Assembly (NCBI RefSeq): GCF_018070345.1
Contig: NZ_JAGPXX010000029.1
Span: 20,253-84,252 of the forward strand
Origin: Streptomyces sp. F63
GTDB lineage: Bacteria; Actinomycetota; Actinomycetes; Streptomycetales; Streptomycetaceae
Reading direction: 5' to 3'
DNA: 64,000 nucleotides
Shown: positions 41,932 to 49,659 of the stretch, piece after piece
Numbering within the stretch: position 1 is the stretch's first letter
How the letters are laid out: every line of letters starts with the position of its first letter
Program-made: the position numbers and the translations under genes
The notes under the pieces: model-generated
Seen by the model: only the letters and a program-made list of their open reading frames with translations
What the model was told of the DNA's origin: nothing
Databases searched by the model: none

Positions 41932-41957
41932 CAAGTAACAAGCAGGTGGAGGGGACC

Positions 41958-43184
41958 ATGGCAGAGTTCGCGCTCGATCTCGACGACGAGCAGAAGGCCG
42001 TCCGGGAATGGATTCACGGTTTCGCCGCGGACGTCATGCGGCCGGCCGCGGCCGAGTGGGACGAACGCGAGGAGACCCCCTGGCCCGTCATCCAGGAGGC
42101 CGCCAAGATCGGCCTCTACTCGCTGGACTTCTACGCCCAGCAGTTCTTCGACCCGACGGGTCTCGGCATCGCCATGACGATGGAGGAGCTGTTCTGGGGA
42201 GACGCCGGCATCGGCCTCTCGATCGTCGGCACGGGCCTCGCCGCCGTCGGCGTGCTCGCCAACGGCACCGAGGAGCAGATCGGCACCTGGGTCCCCCAGA
42301 TGTACGGCGACGCCGACGACGTCAAGGTGGCCGCCTTCTGCTCCTCCGAACCGGACGCGGGCTCCGACGTCTCCGCCATGCGCACCCGCGCCGTCTACGA
42401 CGAGGCCAAGGACGAGTGGGTGCTCAACGGCACCAAGACCTGGGCGACCAACGGCGGCATCGCCAACGTGCACGTCGTCGTGGCCGTCGTCGACCCGGAG
42501 CTGGGGTCCAAGGGCCACGCCTCCTTCATCGTCCCGCCGGGCACCAAGGGCCTCTCGCAGGGCCAGAAGTTCAAGAAGCACGGCATCCGCGCCTCCCACA
42601 CCGCGGAGGTCGTCCTGGAGGACGTCCGGATCCCCGGCAGCTGCCTGCTGGGCGGCAAGGAGAAGCTCGACGAGCGGCTGGCCCGCGCCCGTGAGCGCGC
42701 CAGGAGCGGCGGCGAGCGCGTGAAGAACGCGGCCATGGCCACCTTCGAGGCATCCCGCCCGGCCGTCGGCGCCCAGGCGGTCGGCATCGCCCGCGCCGCG
42801 TACGAGGTGGCCCTGGACTACGCCAGGACCCGGGTGCAGTTCGGCCGCCCGATCATCGACAACCAGGGCGTCGCCTTCCAGCTCGCCGACATGCGCACCC
42901 AGATCGACGCCGCCCGGCTGCTGGTCTGGCGGGCGTCCTGGATGGCGGCCTCCGGCAAGCCGTTCACCGCGGCCGAGGGCTCGATGTCGAAGCTCTACGC
43001 GGGCGAGGTCGCCAAGACCGTCACCGCCCAGGCCATGCAGATCCTCGGCGGCAACGGCTACACCCGGGAGTACCCGGTGGAGCGGATGCACCGGGACGCG
43101 GCGATCTACACCATCTTCGAGGGGACCAGCGAGATCCAGCGCCTGGTCATCGCGCGGACGCTGTCGGGGATGCCGATCCGCTGA
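41958..43184 (+). CDS. Acyl-CoA dehydrogenase
   Basis: This 408-residue FAD enzyme oxidises acyl-CoA to enoyl-CoA. Signature sequences are AAFCSSEPDAGSDVSAMRTR, GTKTWATNGGIANVHVVVAV and the C-terminal QILGGNGYTREYPVERMHRD followed by IFEGTSEIQRLVIAR, in which the Glu of FEGT is the usual catalytic base. GGAGGGG sits just ahead of the ATG. Controlled by the divergent TetR gene. Substrate chain length is not deducible. Confidence 0.93.
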   Translation: MAEFALDLDDEQKAVREWIHGFAADVMRPAAAEWDEREETPWPVIQEAAKIGLYSLDFYAQQFFDPTGLGIAMTMEELFWGDAGIGLSIVGTGLAAVGVLANGTEEQIGTWVPQMYGDADDVKVAAFCSSEPDAGSDVSAMRTRAVYDEAKDEWVLNGTKTWATNGGIANVHVVVAVVDPELGSKGHASFIVPPGTKGLSQGQKFKKHGIRASHTAEVVLEDVRIPGSCLLGGKEKLDERLARARERARSGGERVKNAAMATFEASRPAVGAQAVGIARAAYEVALDYARTRVQFGRPIIDNQGVAFQLADMRTQIDAARLLVWRASWMAASGKPFTAAEGSMSKLYAGEVAKTVTAQAMQILGGNGYTREYPVERMHRDAAIYTIFEGTSEIQRLVIARTLSGMPIR

Positions 43185-43237
43185 CCGGCCCGGCCGGTCA
43201 GCGGGGATTACGGGCGAACGGGGGACGGGGAACGGGC

Positions 43238-43414
43238 TCAGGCGGCCCTGGTGATCTCCTCCCGGAGGGCGCGCCGCCACTCCGTGCGGAGCCGGTCGAG
43301 CTCCGCGAGATCGGCTGCCGACCACGAGGTGCGGCCCGCCACGAACGCGCGGATCGCCGCGTTCGCGTGGTCGGCGGCCGGACGCGCGGGGACAGAGGGT
43401 CCAGAGGTAGACAT
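43238..43414 (-). CDS. 58-residue hypothetical protein
   Basis: MSTSGPSVPARPAADHANAA is followed by IRAFVAGRTSWSAADLAELD and RLRTEWRRALREE, a helical pattern. I do not recognise it. A -10 box TATTCT (43422-43427, reverse strand) ends 7 nt before the ATG, predicting a leaderless message; GGAGG in the same interval is too close to act as a ribosome site. This supports the start at 43414 over in-frame starts farther upstream. Confidence 0.6.
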   Translation of the reverse strand: MSTSGPSVPARPAADHANAAIRAFVAGRTSWSAADLAELDRLRTEWRRALREEITRAA

Positions 43415-43534
43415 GTCCTCCAGAATACGGGCCCGGTGTGACAACCGGTTCCCCACCGGTTTCCGTCCCATGACCTCGCGAGGAGTTCTCAAGGAACCCG
43501 GAACCTTTCCGCCCTGTCATCCGTTCTCAACAGT

Positions 43535-43568
43535 GAGGCCCCGCGTTCTCCCCCGTGCGCGGGGCCTC
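43535..43568. terminator. Strong hairpin with C-run loop
   Basis: GAGGCCCCGCG (43535-43545) pairs perfectly with CGCGGGGCCTC (43558-43568); the 12-nt loop contains TCCCCCGT. It lies 46 nt beyond the end of the permease-partner gene, whose terminator it probably is. Confidence 0.6.
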
Positions 43569-43613
43569 GCCAATGCCCGCAGCCGGGCACCGCACCCGCG
43601 GAGAACCGGTGTC

Positions 43614-44354
43614 TCAGCTGGTCGGAGGCGGTGCCGAGTCCCGGTAGGGATTGGCCGGCTCGGGCACCGGGCGCACCATCTCCGCGTCGACCGCCACCTC
43701 CTCCGGGGCCTCCCCGGGATGCCAGCGGCCGGTCACCCGCACCCAGGAGTCGGCGGCCGGCGGAACCGCCCCGCGGACCCTGATTTTCACCGCCCGTGAG
43801 TCCGCCGCACAGCAGCTGATCAGCAGCCGGGACAGAAACCACCCTCCGTCCCGCGCGGGTGTGACGAATCCCATCAGCGCCACGGTGCGGTCCTCCAGGC
43901 TCCGCGACCGGTCCTGCCGGGCACGCAGCCGGAACTCGGTCAGCGTCAGCCGTACGGGCGACTCCGCGGGCAGCGGGGCGAAGTGCCGCACCGGCTCCTC
44001 GGCGGGCGCCCCGGTCTCCCGGGCCGCCGTGTACGCGCCCAGCGCGGGCGGGGTGAAGAACAGCAGACTGAGGGCGGGGAAGAAGAGCAGCCACGCGATG
44101 CCCGGGCCCCGCGCGTGCCCGTGCCCGTGGCCGCCGTCCCCGTCCCGGCCGCCCGCAGGGGGCCGCCGGCCGTACGGAAAGCCGTCCCTGGCCGCGGCCA
44201 CCAGGCCCAGCAGCACCAGGGCCGCTCCCGACAGCACGAGCGCCGGGCGCAGCCCTTCCTTCACGAACCGCAGGCAGACGTCGGTCAGCAGCGAGATGTG
44301 CAGCAGTCCCGCGCCCGACAGCACCAGCAGCAGCACCTGGACGTTGCGCCTCAC
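43614..44354 (-). CDS. TIGR03943/YcgQ-like permease-associated protein
   Basis: This 246-residue protein has two N-terminal membrane helices (VQVLLLVLSGAGLLHISLL, LVLSGAALVLLGLVAAA), a His/Gly-rich loop (GGHGHGHARG), a third/fourth helix region (GIAWLLFFPALSLLFF) and a C-terminal extracytoplasmic domain with a CC pair (SRLLISCCAADSRAVKIRV). It matches the family paired with UPF0718 permeases (B. subtilis YcgQ/YcgR, linked to zinc limitation). The GTG start overlaps the permease stop by 4 nt. Confidence 0.8.
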   Translation of the reverse strand: MRRNVQVLLLVLSGAGLLHISLLTDVCLRFVKEGLRPALVLSGAALVLLGLVAAARDGFPYGRRPPAGGRDGDGGHGHGHARGPGIAWLLFFPALSLLFFTPPALGAYTAARETGAPAEEPVRHFAPLPAESPVRLTLTEFRLRARQDRSRSLEDRTVALMGFVTPARDGGWFLSRLLISCCAADSRAVKIRVRGAVPPAADSWVRVTGRWHPGEAPEEVAVDAEMVRPVPEPANPYRDSAPPPTS

Positions 44355-45457
44355 AGCAGCCACCATCCCGTCAGCGCGCTCGCGGTGACGGCCACGACGG
44401 CGGTCGCGGTCGAGAACCGGACGGCGAACGCCCGGCCGAAGGTGCCGGACTGGAGCGCGATCAGCTTCACGTCCACCATCGGCCCGACCACCATGAACGC
44501 CAGCCGTGCGGTGGGGGAGAAGCCGGTCAGTGAGGCGGCGACGAAGGCGTCGGCCTCGGAGCAGACCGCCAGCACGACCGCCAGCCCGGCCAGGAAGAGC
44601 ACCGAGAGCCAGGCCGAGTCCGCGAACACGTCCAGCACGGAGCGCGGCACCACGACGTTGAAGGTGGCGGCGGCCATGGCGCCCAGCACCAGGAAGCCCC
44701 CGGCGTGCAGGAAGTCGTGCTGGAAGGCGAGCCGGAACTCCTCCCACCGGCTGTGCCCCGGCCGGTGCCCGCCGTGGCGGGCCGGGAGCCGCAGCCACTC
44801 CTCGCGGCCCAGCCGCAGCCAGAGCCAGCCCATGGCGGCGGAGACCAGCAGCGAGGCCAGCAGCCGGGCCGCCACCATCTCCGGTGCGCCCGGGAAGGCC
44901 ACGGCCGTGGCGGTGAGCACGATCGGGTTGACGGCGGGCGCCGACAGCAGGAAGGCCAGCGCGACGGCGGGGGTCACCCCGCGCCGGATGAGACTTCCGG
45001 CCACCGGCACCGAGGCGCACTCGCAGCCGGGGAGCACCATTCCGGCCGCGCTCGCCACCGGCACGGCCAGTGCGGGCCTGCGCGGCAGCATCCCGGTGAA
45101 CCACCGCTCCGGTACGAAGGCGTTGATGGCCCCGGACAGGGCCGTGCCGAGGAGCAGGAAGGGGAGAGCCTGCACGGCGATGGCGACGCACACCGTGCGC
45201 CAGGCCTGCACCGCCGGGTGGGTGGCCCACGGTGAGGCGGCGACCACCAGGACCGCCGCAGCGGCCCAGCCCGCCAGCGTGGTCGTTCCCGGCAGCCGCC
45301 CGGCGAAGCCGGTGAGGGCACGGCTCGCCGGGCCGCCCCGGAACGCGGGTCCCCGGGGTCTCGCGGCGGGGGATGTGGACGGCGGTGGCTCCGGGCTCAC
45401 CAGCTCTTCCGCGCTCTGCACACTGACCTCGAACGTCGGCGACGGGGGGTTGCTCAC
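44351..45457 (-). CDS. UPF0718/YcgR-like permease
   Basis: This protein of about 368 residues has roughly eight membrane helices and the family motif VLPGCECASVPVAGSLIRRG, then FLLSAPAVNPIVLTATAVAF and VVGPMVDVKLIALQSG. The Cys pair and the conserved polar helices suggest transport of a metal-linked or small solute; zinc is suggested only by the B. subtilis relatives. The N-terminal start is uncertain: GTG at 45457 is used, GTG at 45466 is an alternative. I see no Zur box upstream. It is co-translated with the TIGR03943 partner. Confidence 0.78.
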   Translation of the reverse strand: MSNPPSPTFEVSVQSAEELVSPEPPPSTSPAARPRGPAFRGGPASRALTGFAGRLPGTTTLAGWAAAAVLVVAASPWATHPAVQAWRTVCVAIAVQALPFLLLGTALSGAINAFVPERWFTGMLPRRPALAVPVASAAGMVLPGCECASVPVAGSLIRRGVTPAVALAFLLSAPAVNPIVLTATAVAFPGAPEMVAARLLASLLVSAAMGWLWLRLGREEWLRLPARHGGHRPGHSRWEEFRLAFQHDFLHAGGFLVLGAMAAATFNVVVPRSVLDVFADSAWLSVLFLAGLAVVLAVCSEADAFVAASLTGFSPTARLAFMVVGPMVDVKLIALQSGTFGRAFAVRFSTATAVVAVTASALTGWWLL

Positions 45458-45672
45458 CCTAGTCACGGAGACGGTCGGAACCGGGCGGTTCGCTCTGGTT
45501 TCAGCCGATCGTGGGGGGGGCTCCGTGCTGCTGTCCGGGGGCCGGGCGGACGGGGCGGGCGTCTCCGTGCGGCGCCGAGCGCGGTGCGGCCCGGAGCGCC
45601 GCGTGGGCCGGCCGGGCGCCGGGGGTCCCCCGCGAACGGGCCGCCATTGGCGTAAAACCGAATACGTTTTTG

Positions 45673-45755
45673 CCGCATAAGACGGCCGTGATGCGGTAGA
45701 AAGGTCCTGTGCCCGTCCGGTGTGCATCCCCCGTCGCACCGGACGGGCCGCTTTT
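45673..45755 (+). ncRNA. Candidate small RNA or attenuator: two hairpins and a T-run
   Basis: Hairpin 1 (45673-45696): CCGCAT/ATGCGG enclosing ACGGCCGT. Hairpin 2: GCCCGTCCGGTG (45711-45722) with CACCGGACGGGC (45737-45748), a perfect 12-bp stem with a C-run loop, followed by CGCTTTTC. This is the only textbook rho-independent terminator in the window. No coding gene ends here on the plus strand, and the epimerase starts 92 nt later, so it ends a short RNA that begins in the AT-rich stretch near 45655-45670. The gap 45458-45846 holds no gene otherwise. Confidence 0.5.
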
Positions 45756-45779
45756 CTGCCGGGCCCCGCGCGCCGGGTC

Positions 45780-45795
45780 TTACGAATCCGTGACC
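45780..45795 (+). promoter_or_regulatory. Proposed response-regulator site upstream of the epimerase
   Basis: TTACGAATCCGTGACC resembles the copies at 48844-48859 (reverse strand), 53053-53068 and 53092-53107. It ends 52 nt before the leaderless start of the epimerase, the same distance as the proximal copy before 53158. Confidence 0.4.
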
Positions 45796-45846
45796 GCCGG
45801 GCGCGGAGCGCCCCGCTGAGCGGCCCGGTCGCCTAGCGTCACCGGC

Positions 45847-46920
45847 ATGCGCGTACTCGTCACCGGAGGAGCCGGGTTCATCGGCTCGCACCTCGTCACC
45901 GCCCTCGCCGCCGCCGGGCACGAACCCGTCGTCCTGGACAGCCTGCATCCGCGGGCCCACGCCGGCCGCCCGCCGGCCGCGGAGCCCGGCACCGTCCGCG
46001 CCGACGTGCGGGACCGGGCCGCCGTGGCCGGAGCCCTGCGGGGTGTGTCGGCCGTCTGCCACCAGGCCGCGATGGTGGGACTGGGCAGGGGCTTCGCCGA
46101 CGCTCCCGAGTATGTGGGCTGCAACGACCTCGGCACGGCCGTCCTGCTGGACGCCATGGCCGCGGCCGGGGTGTCCCGGCTGGTGCTCGCCGGCTCGATG
46201 GTGGTCTACGGCGAGGGGCGCTACGACTGCCCGCGGCACGGGACCGTGCGGCCCGGCCCCCGCGCGCCGGCCGATCTCGACGCCGGGCGCTTCGAGTGCG
46301 CCTGCCCCGAGTGCGGGCTGCCGCTGGAGCCCGGCCCGGTCACCGAGGAGGCGCCGGCCGATCCGCGGAACGTCTACGCGGCCACCAAACTGGCCCAGGA
46401 GCATCTCGCGGCGGCCTGGGCCCGGGCCACCGGCGGCCGCGCGGTGTCGCTGCGCTACCACAACGTCTACGGGCCCGGGATGCCGCGCGACACCCCGTAC
46501 GCCGGGGTCGCCTCCCTCTTCCGCTCGGCCCTCGCCCGCGGGGAGGCGCCGCGGGTCTTCGAGGACGGCGGCCAGCGGCGCGACTTCGTCCACGTCCGCG
46601 ACGTGGCCGCCGCCAACCTCGCCGTGCTGGAGGCGCTGCCCGGCCGCCCCGCGGGGGGCTTCCGGGCCTACAACACCGGCAGCGGCACGCCCCGCACCAT
46701 CGGCGAGACGGCCGCCGAGCTGGCCCGCGCCTGCGGTGGTCCGGAGCCGGTCGTCACGGGGGAGTACCGGCTGGGCGACGTGCGGCACATCACCGCCTCC
46801 TCGCGGCGGCTGATGACGGAACTCGGCTGGCGGCCCGCGGTCGGATTCGCCGAGGGCATGGCCGAGTTCGCCCGCGCGCCGCAGCGGGAGCCCGTCACGG
46901 CGGGGCCGCCGGCAGGGTGA
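45847..46920 (+). CDS. NAD-dependent nucleotide-sugar epimerase/dehydratase with Cys insertion
   Basis: This 357-residue SDR-type enzyme has the NAD loop TGGAGFIG (residues 6-13), Ser117 in AGSMVVYG and the catalytic Tyr177/Lys181 pair (YAATK). An insertion at about 122-165 carries C128, C151, C153 and C156 (YDCPRHG...FECACPECG), which looks like a small metal-binding ribbon. Substrate is probably an NDP-sugar. A -10 box TAGCGT (45834-45839) lies 7 nt before the ATG (leaderless). Its 3' end overlaps the sensor kinase gene by 26 bp. Context: glycan-related cluster. Confidence 0.87.
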   Translation: MRVLVTGGAGFIGSHLVTALAAAGHEPVVLDSLHPRAHAGRPPAAEPGTVRADVRDRAAVAGALRGVSAVCHQAAMVGLGRGFADAPEYVGCNDLGTAVLLDAMAAAGVSRLVLAGSMVVYGEGRYDCPRHGTVRPGPRAPADLDAGRFECACPECGLPLEPGPVTEEAPADPRNVYAATKLAQEHLAAAWARATGGRAVSLRYHNVYGPGMPRDTPYAGVASLFRSALARGEAPRVFEDGGQRRDFVHVRDVAAANLAVLEALPGRPAGGFRAYNTGSGTPRTIGETAAELARACGGPEPVVTGEYRLGDVRHITASSRRLMTELGWRPAVGFAEGMAEFARAPQREPVTAGPPAG

Positions 46921-48046
46921 CCTCGAAGCGGCAGCCGCCGCGCACGTTGCGCACGGCGGCCCGGCCCGCGTGTGCTTCGACCAGGCCCCGGACGATGGCC
47001 AGGCCGAGGCCCGCGCCCGCCGGGGGCCCCTCGCCCGCCGGAGGGGTCCGGGCATGGGTGCCGCGCCAGCCGGTGTCGAACACCCGGGGAAGGTCCTCCT
47101 CCGGGATGCCCCCGCATCCGTCGGTGACGGCGAGCACCACGGAGGCGTCGTCGCTGCCCCGTCGCGCGGACACCGCGACCGTGCCGTCGGCCGGCGTCCG
47201 GCGGATGGCGTTGATCATGAGGTTTCCGAGGACGCGGGACATGGCCTGCGCGTCCACCTCGACCGCCACGGCGTCGGACGCCACCGCCTCGTCCCGTTCG
47301 CCGACCAGCCGCACACCGTGCTCCCGGGCCAGCGGGCCCACCCCGTCGAGCGCCTCGCCCACGAGCTCGGCGGCGGACACCCGGACCGGGCTGAGCGGCA
47401 GCGCCCCGGCGTGGATGCGGGAGAGCTCGAAGAGGTCGCCGACCATGGCGTTGAGACGGTCCACCTCGGTGCGGATCTGCCGGAAGAAGCGGTCCGGGTC
47501 GGCCGCCATGCCGTCCTCCAGCGCCTCGGCCATGGCCCGCAGCCCGGCCAGCGGGGTGCGCAGGTCGTGCGAGATCCAGGCGACCAGTTCCCGGCGGGAG
47601 GACTCCAGGGCCCGCTCGCGCTCCCGGGACGCCTCCAGCTTCTCGCTGGTGGCGGCCAGCTCGCGGACCAGGGCGTCGATCTCCGCCGTCCCCGGCGCCT
47701 CGGGCGGGACGAAGCCGCCCTCCTCGCCGAAGGAACGGGCGGCGAGCGCCAGGGCGTTGCTGCGGGCGACCACCCAGCGGCCGAGCAGGAGGGCGGTGGC
47801 CAGGGACACCACGGCGGCCATGGCGCAGACCGTGGTCACCACCCACAGGTCGTGCGGGGAGAGGAACATGGCCCAGGCCACGGCCAGCGTCCCGGCCAGC
47901 ATGGCGGTCACCGCCACGGCGGCCACGACGGTCAGCGACAGGGCGACCGAGCGGTGGCGCAGCAGCCGCAGGACGAGGGCGCCCGCCAGGCCGGCGGCGG
48001 CCGCGCCGAGGAAGGCGAACAGGGCGATCAGCAGGGTGTCCGTCAC
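46895..48046 (-). CDS. Sensor histidine kinase of the envelope cluster
   Basis: This 383-residue kinase has three predicted membrane helices in residues 5-90 and almost no extracytoplasmic sensor (about 61-67, FLSPHD), suggesting intramembrane sensing or sensing through a partner. A linker/coiled coil (120-150) leads to the HisKA domain with phosphoacceptor His160 (AWISHDLRTPLAG) and the HATPase domain (NLMINAIRRTP N box, VTDGCGGIPEEDLPRVFD, GAGLGLAIVRGLVEAH). The GTG start overlaps the response-regulator stop by 4 nt. It is convergent with the epimerase. Confidence 0.92.
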   Translation of the reverse strand: MTDTLLIALFAFLGAAAAGLAGALVLRLLRHRSVALSLTVVAAVAVTAMLAGTLAVAWAMFLSPHDLWVVTTVCAMAAVVSLATALLLGRWVVARSNALALAARSFGEEGGFVPPEAPGTAEIDALVRELAATSEKLEASRERERALESSRRELVAWISHDLRTPLAGLRAMAEALEDGMAADPDRFFRQIRTEVDRLNAMVGDLFELSRIHAGALPLSPVRVSAAELVGEALDGVGPLAREHGVRLVGERDEAVASDAVAVEVDAQAMSRVLGNLMINAIRRTPADGTVAVSARRGSDDASVVLAVTDGCGGIPEEDLPRVFDTGWRGTHARTPPAGEGPPAGAGLGLAIVRGLVEAHAGRAAVRNVRGGCRFEVTLPAAPP

Positions 48047-48783
48047 GGCCGCGGCCCGCTCCCCGTCCGGGCCGGGTCCGCCGGCGGGGCGTCGAAGCGG
48101 TAGCCGACACCCCACACCGTGGTGATCAGGCGCGGCGCGGCCGGGTCGGCCTCGATCTTCCCGCGCAACCGGCGGACGTGCACGGTGACGGTCGACAGAT
48201 CGCCGAACTCCCAGCCCCAGACGGCCCGCATCAGCTCCTCCCGCCCGAAGGCCTGGCCGGGATGCCGCATCAGAAAGGCCAGCAGGTCGAACTCCCGTAC
48301 GGTGAGCGGGACGTCCGTGCCGTTCCGGAGGACACGCCGTGCCGCCGGGTCCAGTTCGATCCCGGCCCGCGCCAGCGGCCGTCCGGGCGGCGGGGCGCCG
48401 CCGGCCGTGCCGCGGCGGAGCACCGACCGCACCCGCAGTGCCAGTTCGCGCGGGCTGAAGGGCTTCGTCACATAGTCGTCGGCGCCGACCTCCAGGCCCA
48501 GGATCCGGTCGTCCTCCTCGCCGCGCGCGGTCAGCATGATGACGGGGACGGGGCCCCGTTCGCGCAGGCCGCGGCAGACGGCGAGCCCGTCCATGCCGGG
48601 GAGCATGAGGTCCAGGACGACGAGATCGGGCCGGCGGGCGTCCGCGCGGGCCAGGGCCGAGGGGCCGTCGGCCGCGTGCTCGACGACATGGCCGTCGCGT
48701 TCGAGATACCCCGTGACGACCTCGGCGACGGTGGGATCGTCGTCGACCACGAGGACCCGGGCTCCCGGTGAAGTCTGCTGCAT
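48043..48783 (-). CDS. OmpR/PhoB-family response regulator
   Basis: This 246-residue regulator has a receiver domain (VLVVDDDPTVAEVV; phosphoacceptor Asp58 in LVVLDLMLPGMDG; Lys in DDYVTKPFSPREL) and a C-terminal winged helix (PLTVREFDLLAFLMRHPG, TVTVHVRRLRGKIEADP, VWGVGYRF). It is co-translated with the kinase. It is divergent from a glycosyltransferase gene; a 16-base motif 61 nt upstream recurs in front of other units of the cluster and is proposed as its binding site. Confidence 0.93.
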   Translation of the reverse strand: MQQTSPGARVLVVDDDPTVAEVVTGYLERDGHVVEHAADGPSALARADARRPDLVVLDLMLPGMDGLAVCRGLRERGPVPVIMLTARGEEDDRILGLEVGADDYVTKPFSPRELALRVRSVLRRGTAGGAPPPGRPLARAGIELDPAARRVLRNGTDVPLTVREFDLLAFLMRHPGQAFGREELMRAVWGWEFGDLSTVTVHVRRLRGKIEADPAAPRLITTVWGVGYRFDAPPADPARTGSGPRP

Positions 48784-48843
48784 GCGGCCAGACTCCCAGC
48801 CCGGGGCCGCGGCGGGGAGCGGATGCGGGCCCCAGCGGGCCGA

Positions 48844-48859
48844 TGTCCCGGTTTCGTAA
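48844..48859 (-). promoter_or_regulatory. Proposed response-regulator site between regulator and glycosyltransferase
   Basis: On the reverse strand TTACGAAACCGGGACA, 12 of 16 identical to the copy at 53053. It lies 61 nt ahead of the regulator start and 48 nt ahead of the divergent glycosyltransferase start. An imperfect inverted repeat (48857-48868 with 48884-48895, 10 of 12 pairs) adjoins it. Confidence 0.45.
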
Positions 48860-48906
48860 GAAGTCAAAGTCCTTTATGAGGGATTTGTCTTCGTAGGGTG
48901 GGGGCC

Positions 48907-49659
48907 GTGACCGATTCGACAACGCCTGTAACCGGCCCTCCGCGCGTGGACGTCGTGCTGCCCTGCCTGGACGAGGCGGAGGCCCTGCCCTGGGTCCTCG
49001 GCCGCGTCCCGGCCGGCTGGCGCGCCCTGGTGGTGGACAACGGCTCCACCGACGGCTCGGCCCGGACCGCCCGCGAGCACGGCGCCACCGTGGTGACGGA
49101 GCCCCGGCGCGGCTTCGGCGCCGCCTGCCACGCCGGGCTGCTCGCCTCCGACGCCGACATCGTCTGCTTCTGCGACTGCGACGCCTCTCTCGACCCCGGA
49201 CTGCTGCCCGCCCTCGTGTCCCGGGTCGCGGACGGCGAGGCGGACCTGGTGCTCGGCCGCAGACGGCCGACCGCACGCGGGGCCTGGCCGCTCCACGCCA
49301 GGGCGGGCAACGCCGTCCTCGCCCGGATGATCCGCCGCCGCACCGGCACCCGCCTGCGCGACCTCGGCCCCCTGCGGGCCGCGCGCCGGGAAGCCCTCCT
49401 CGGGCTGGGCCTCACCGACCGGCGCAGCGGCTATCCGCTGCAGATGGTCGTACGGGCCGCCGACGCCGGCTGGCGGATCGCGGAACGGGATGTCCCCTAC
49501 CGGCCCCGGACCGGCGCCTCGAAGGTGACCGGCACCTGGCGCGGCACGGTGCACGCGGTCCGCGACATGCGCGCCGTCCTGCGGCAGCCCGCGGCGGACC
49601 GCGCCGTCCCGGAGGCGGTCGCGGGGGCGGGGGCGGGGGCGGGGGCGGGGGGCCGATGA
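48907..49659 (+). CDS. Family 2-like glycosyltransferase
   Basis: This 250-residue protein is a GT-A fold glycosyltransferase: VDVVLPCLDEAEALPWVLGR, VVDNGSTDGSA, RRGFGAACHAGLLAS and the metal-binding DCDASLDPG. It resembles dolichol/polyprenyl-phosphate sugar transferases but lacks membrane helices. The end is a (Gly-Ala)n tail encoded by a G-run repeat. GTG start; -10 box TAGGGT (48894-48899) 7 nt upstream, so leaderless. It overlaps the next gene by 4 nt. Confidence 0.88.
   Translation: MTDSTTPVTGPPRVDVVLPCLDEAEALPWVLGRVPAGWRALVVDNGSTDGSARTAREHGATVVTEPRRGFGAACHAGLLASDADIVCFCDCDASLDPGLLPALVSRVADGEADLVLGRRRPTARGAWPLHARAGNAVLARMIRRRTGTRLRDLGPLRAARREALLGLGLTDRRSGYPLQMVVRAADAGWRIAERDVPYRPRTGASKVTGTWRGTVHAVRDMRAVLRQPAADRAVPEAVAGAGAGAGAGGR
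49622..49652 (+). repeat. G-run tandem repeat with G-quadruplex potential
   Basis: Five runs of five or six G separated by single C residues lie in the last codons of the glycosyltransferase, 3 nt before the next start codon (ATG 49656). They encode Gly-Ala repeats. Confidence 0.8.

Noticed and set aside
45673..45755. 6C RNA (actinobacterial two-hairpin RNA with C-rich loops)
   Set aside because: Only one of the two loops has a C-run and it has five, not six, C residues.
44351..45846. Zur box controlling the YcgR/YcgQ-like permease pair
   Set aside because: No palindromic, AT-centred Zur site is seen upstream; the zinc link rests on B. subtilis relatives only.
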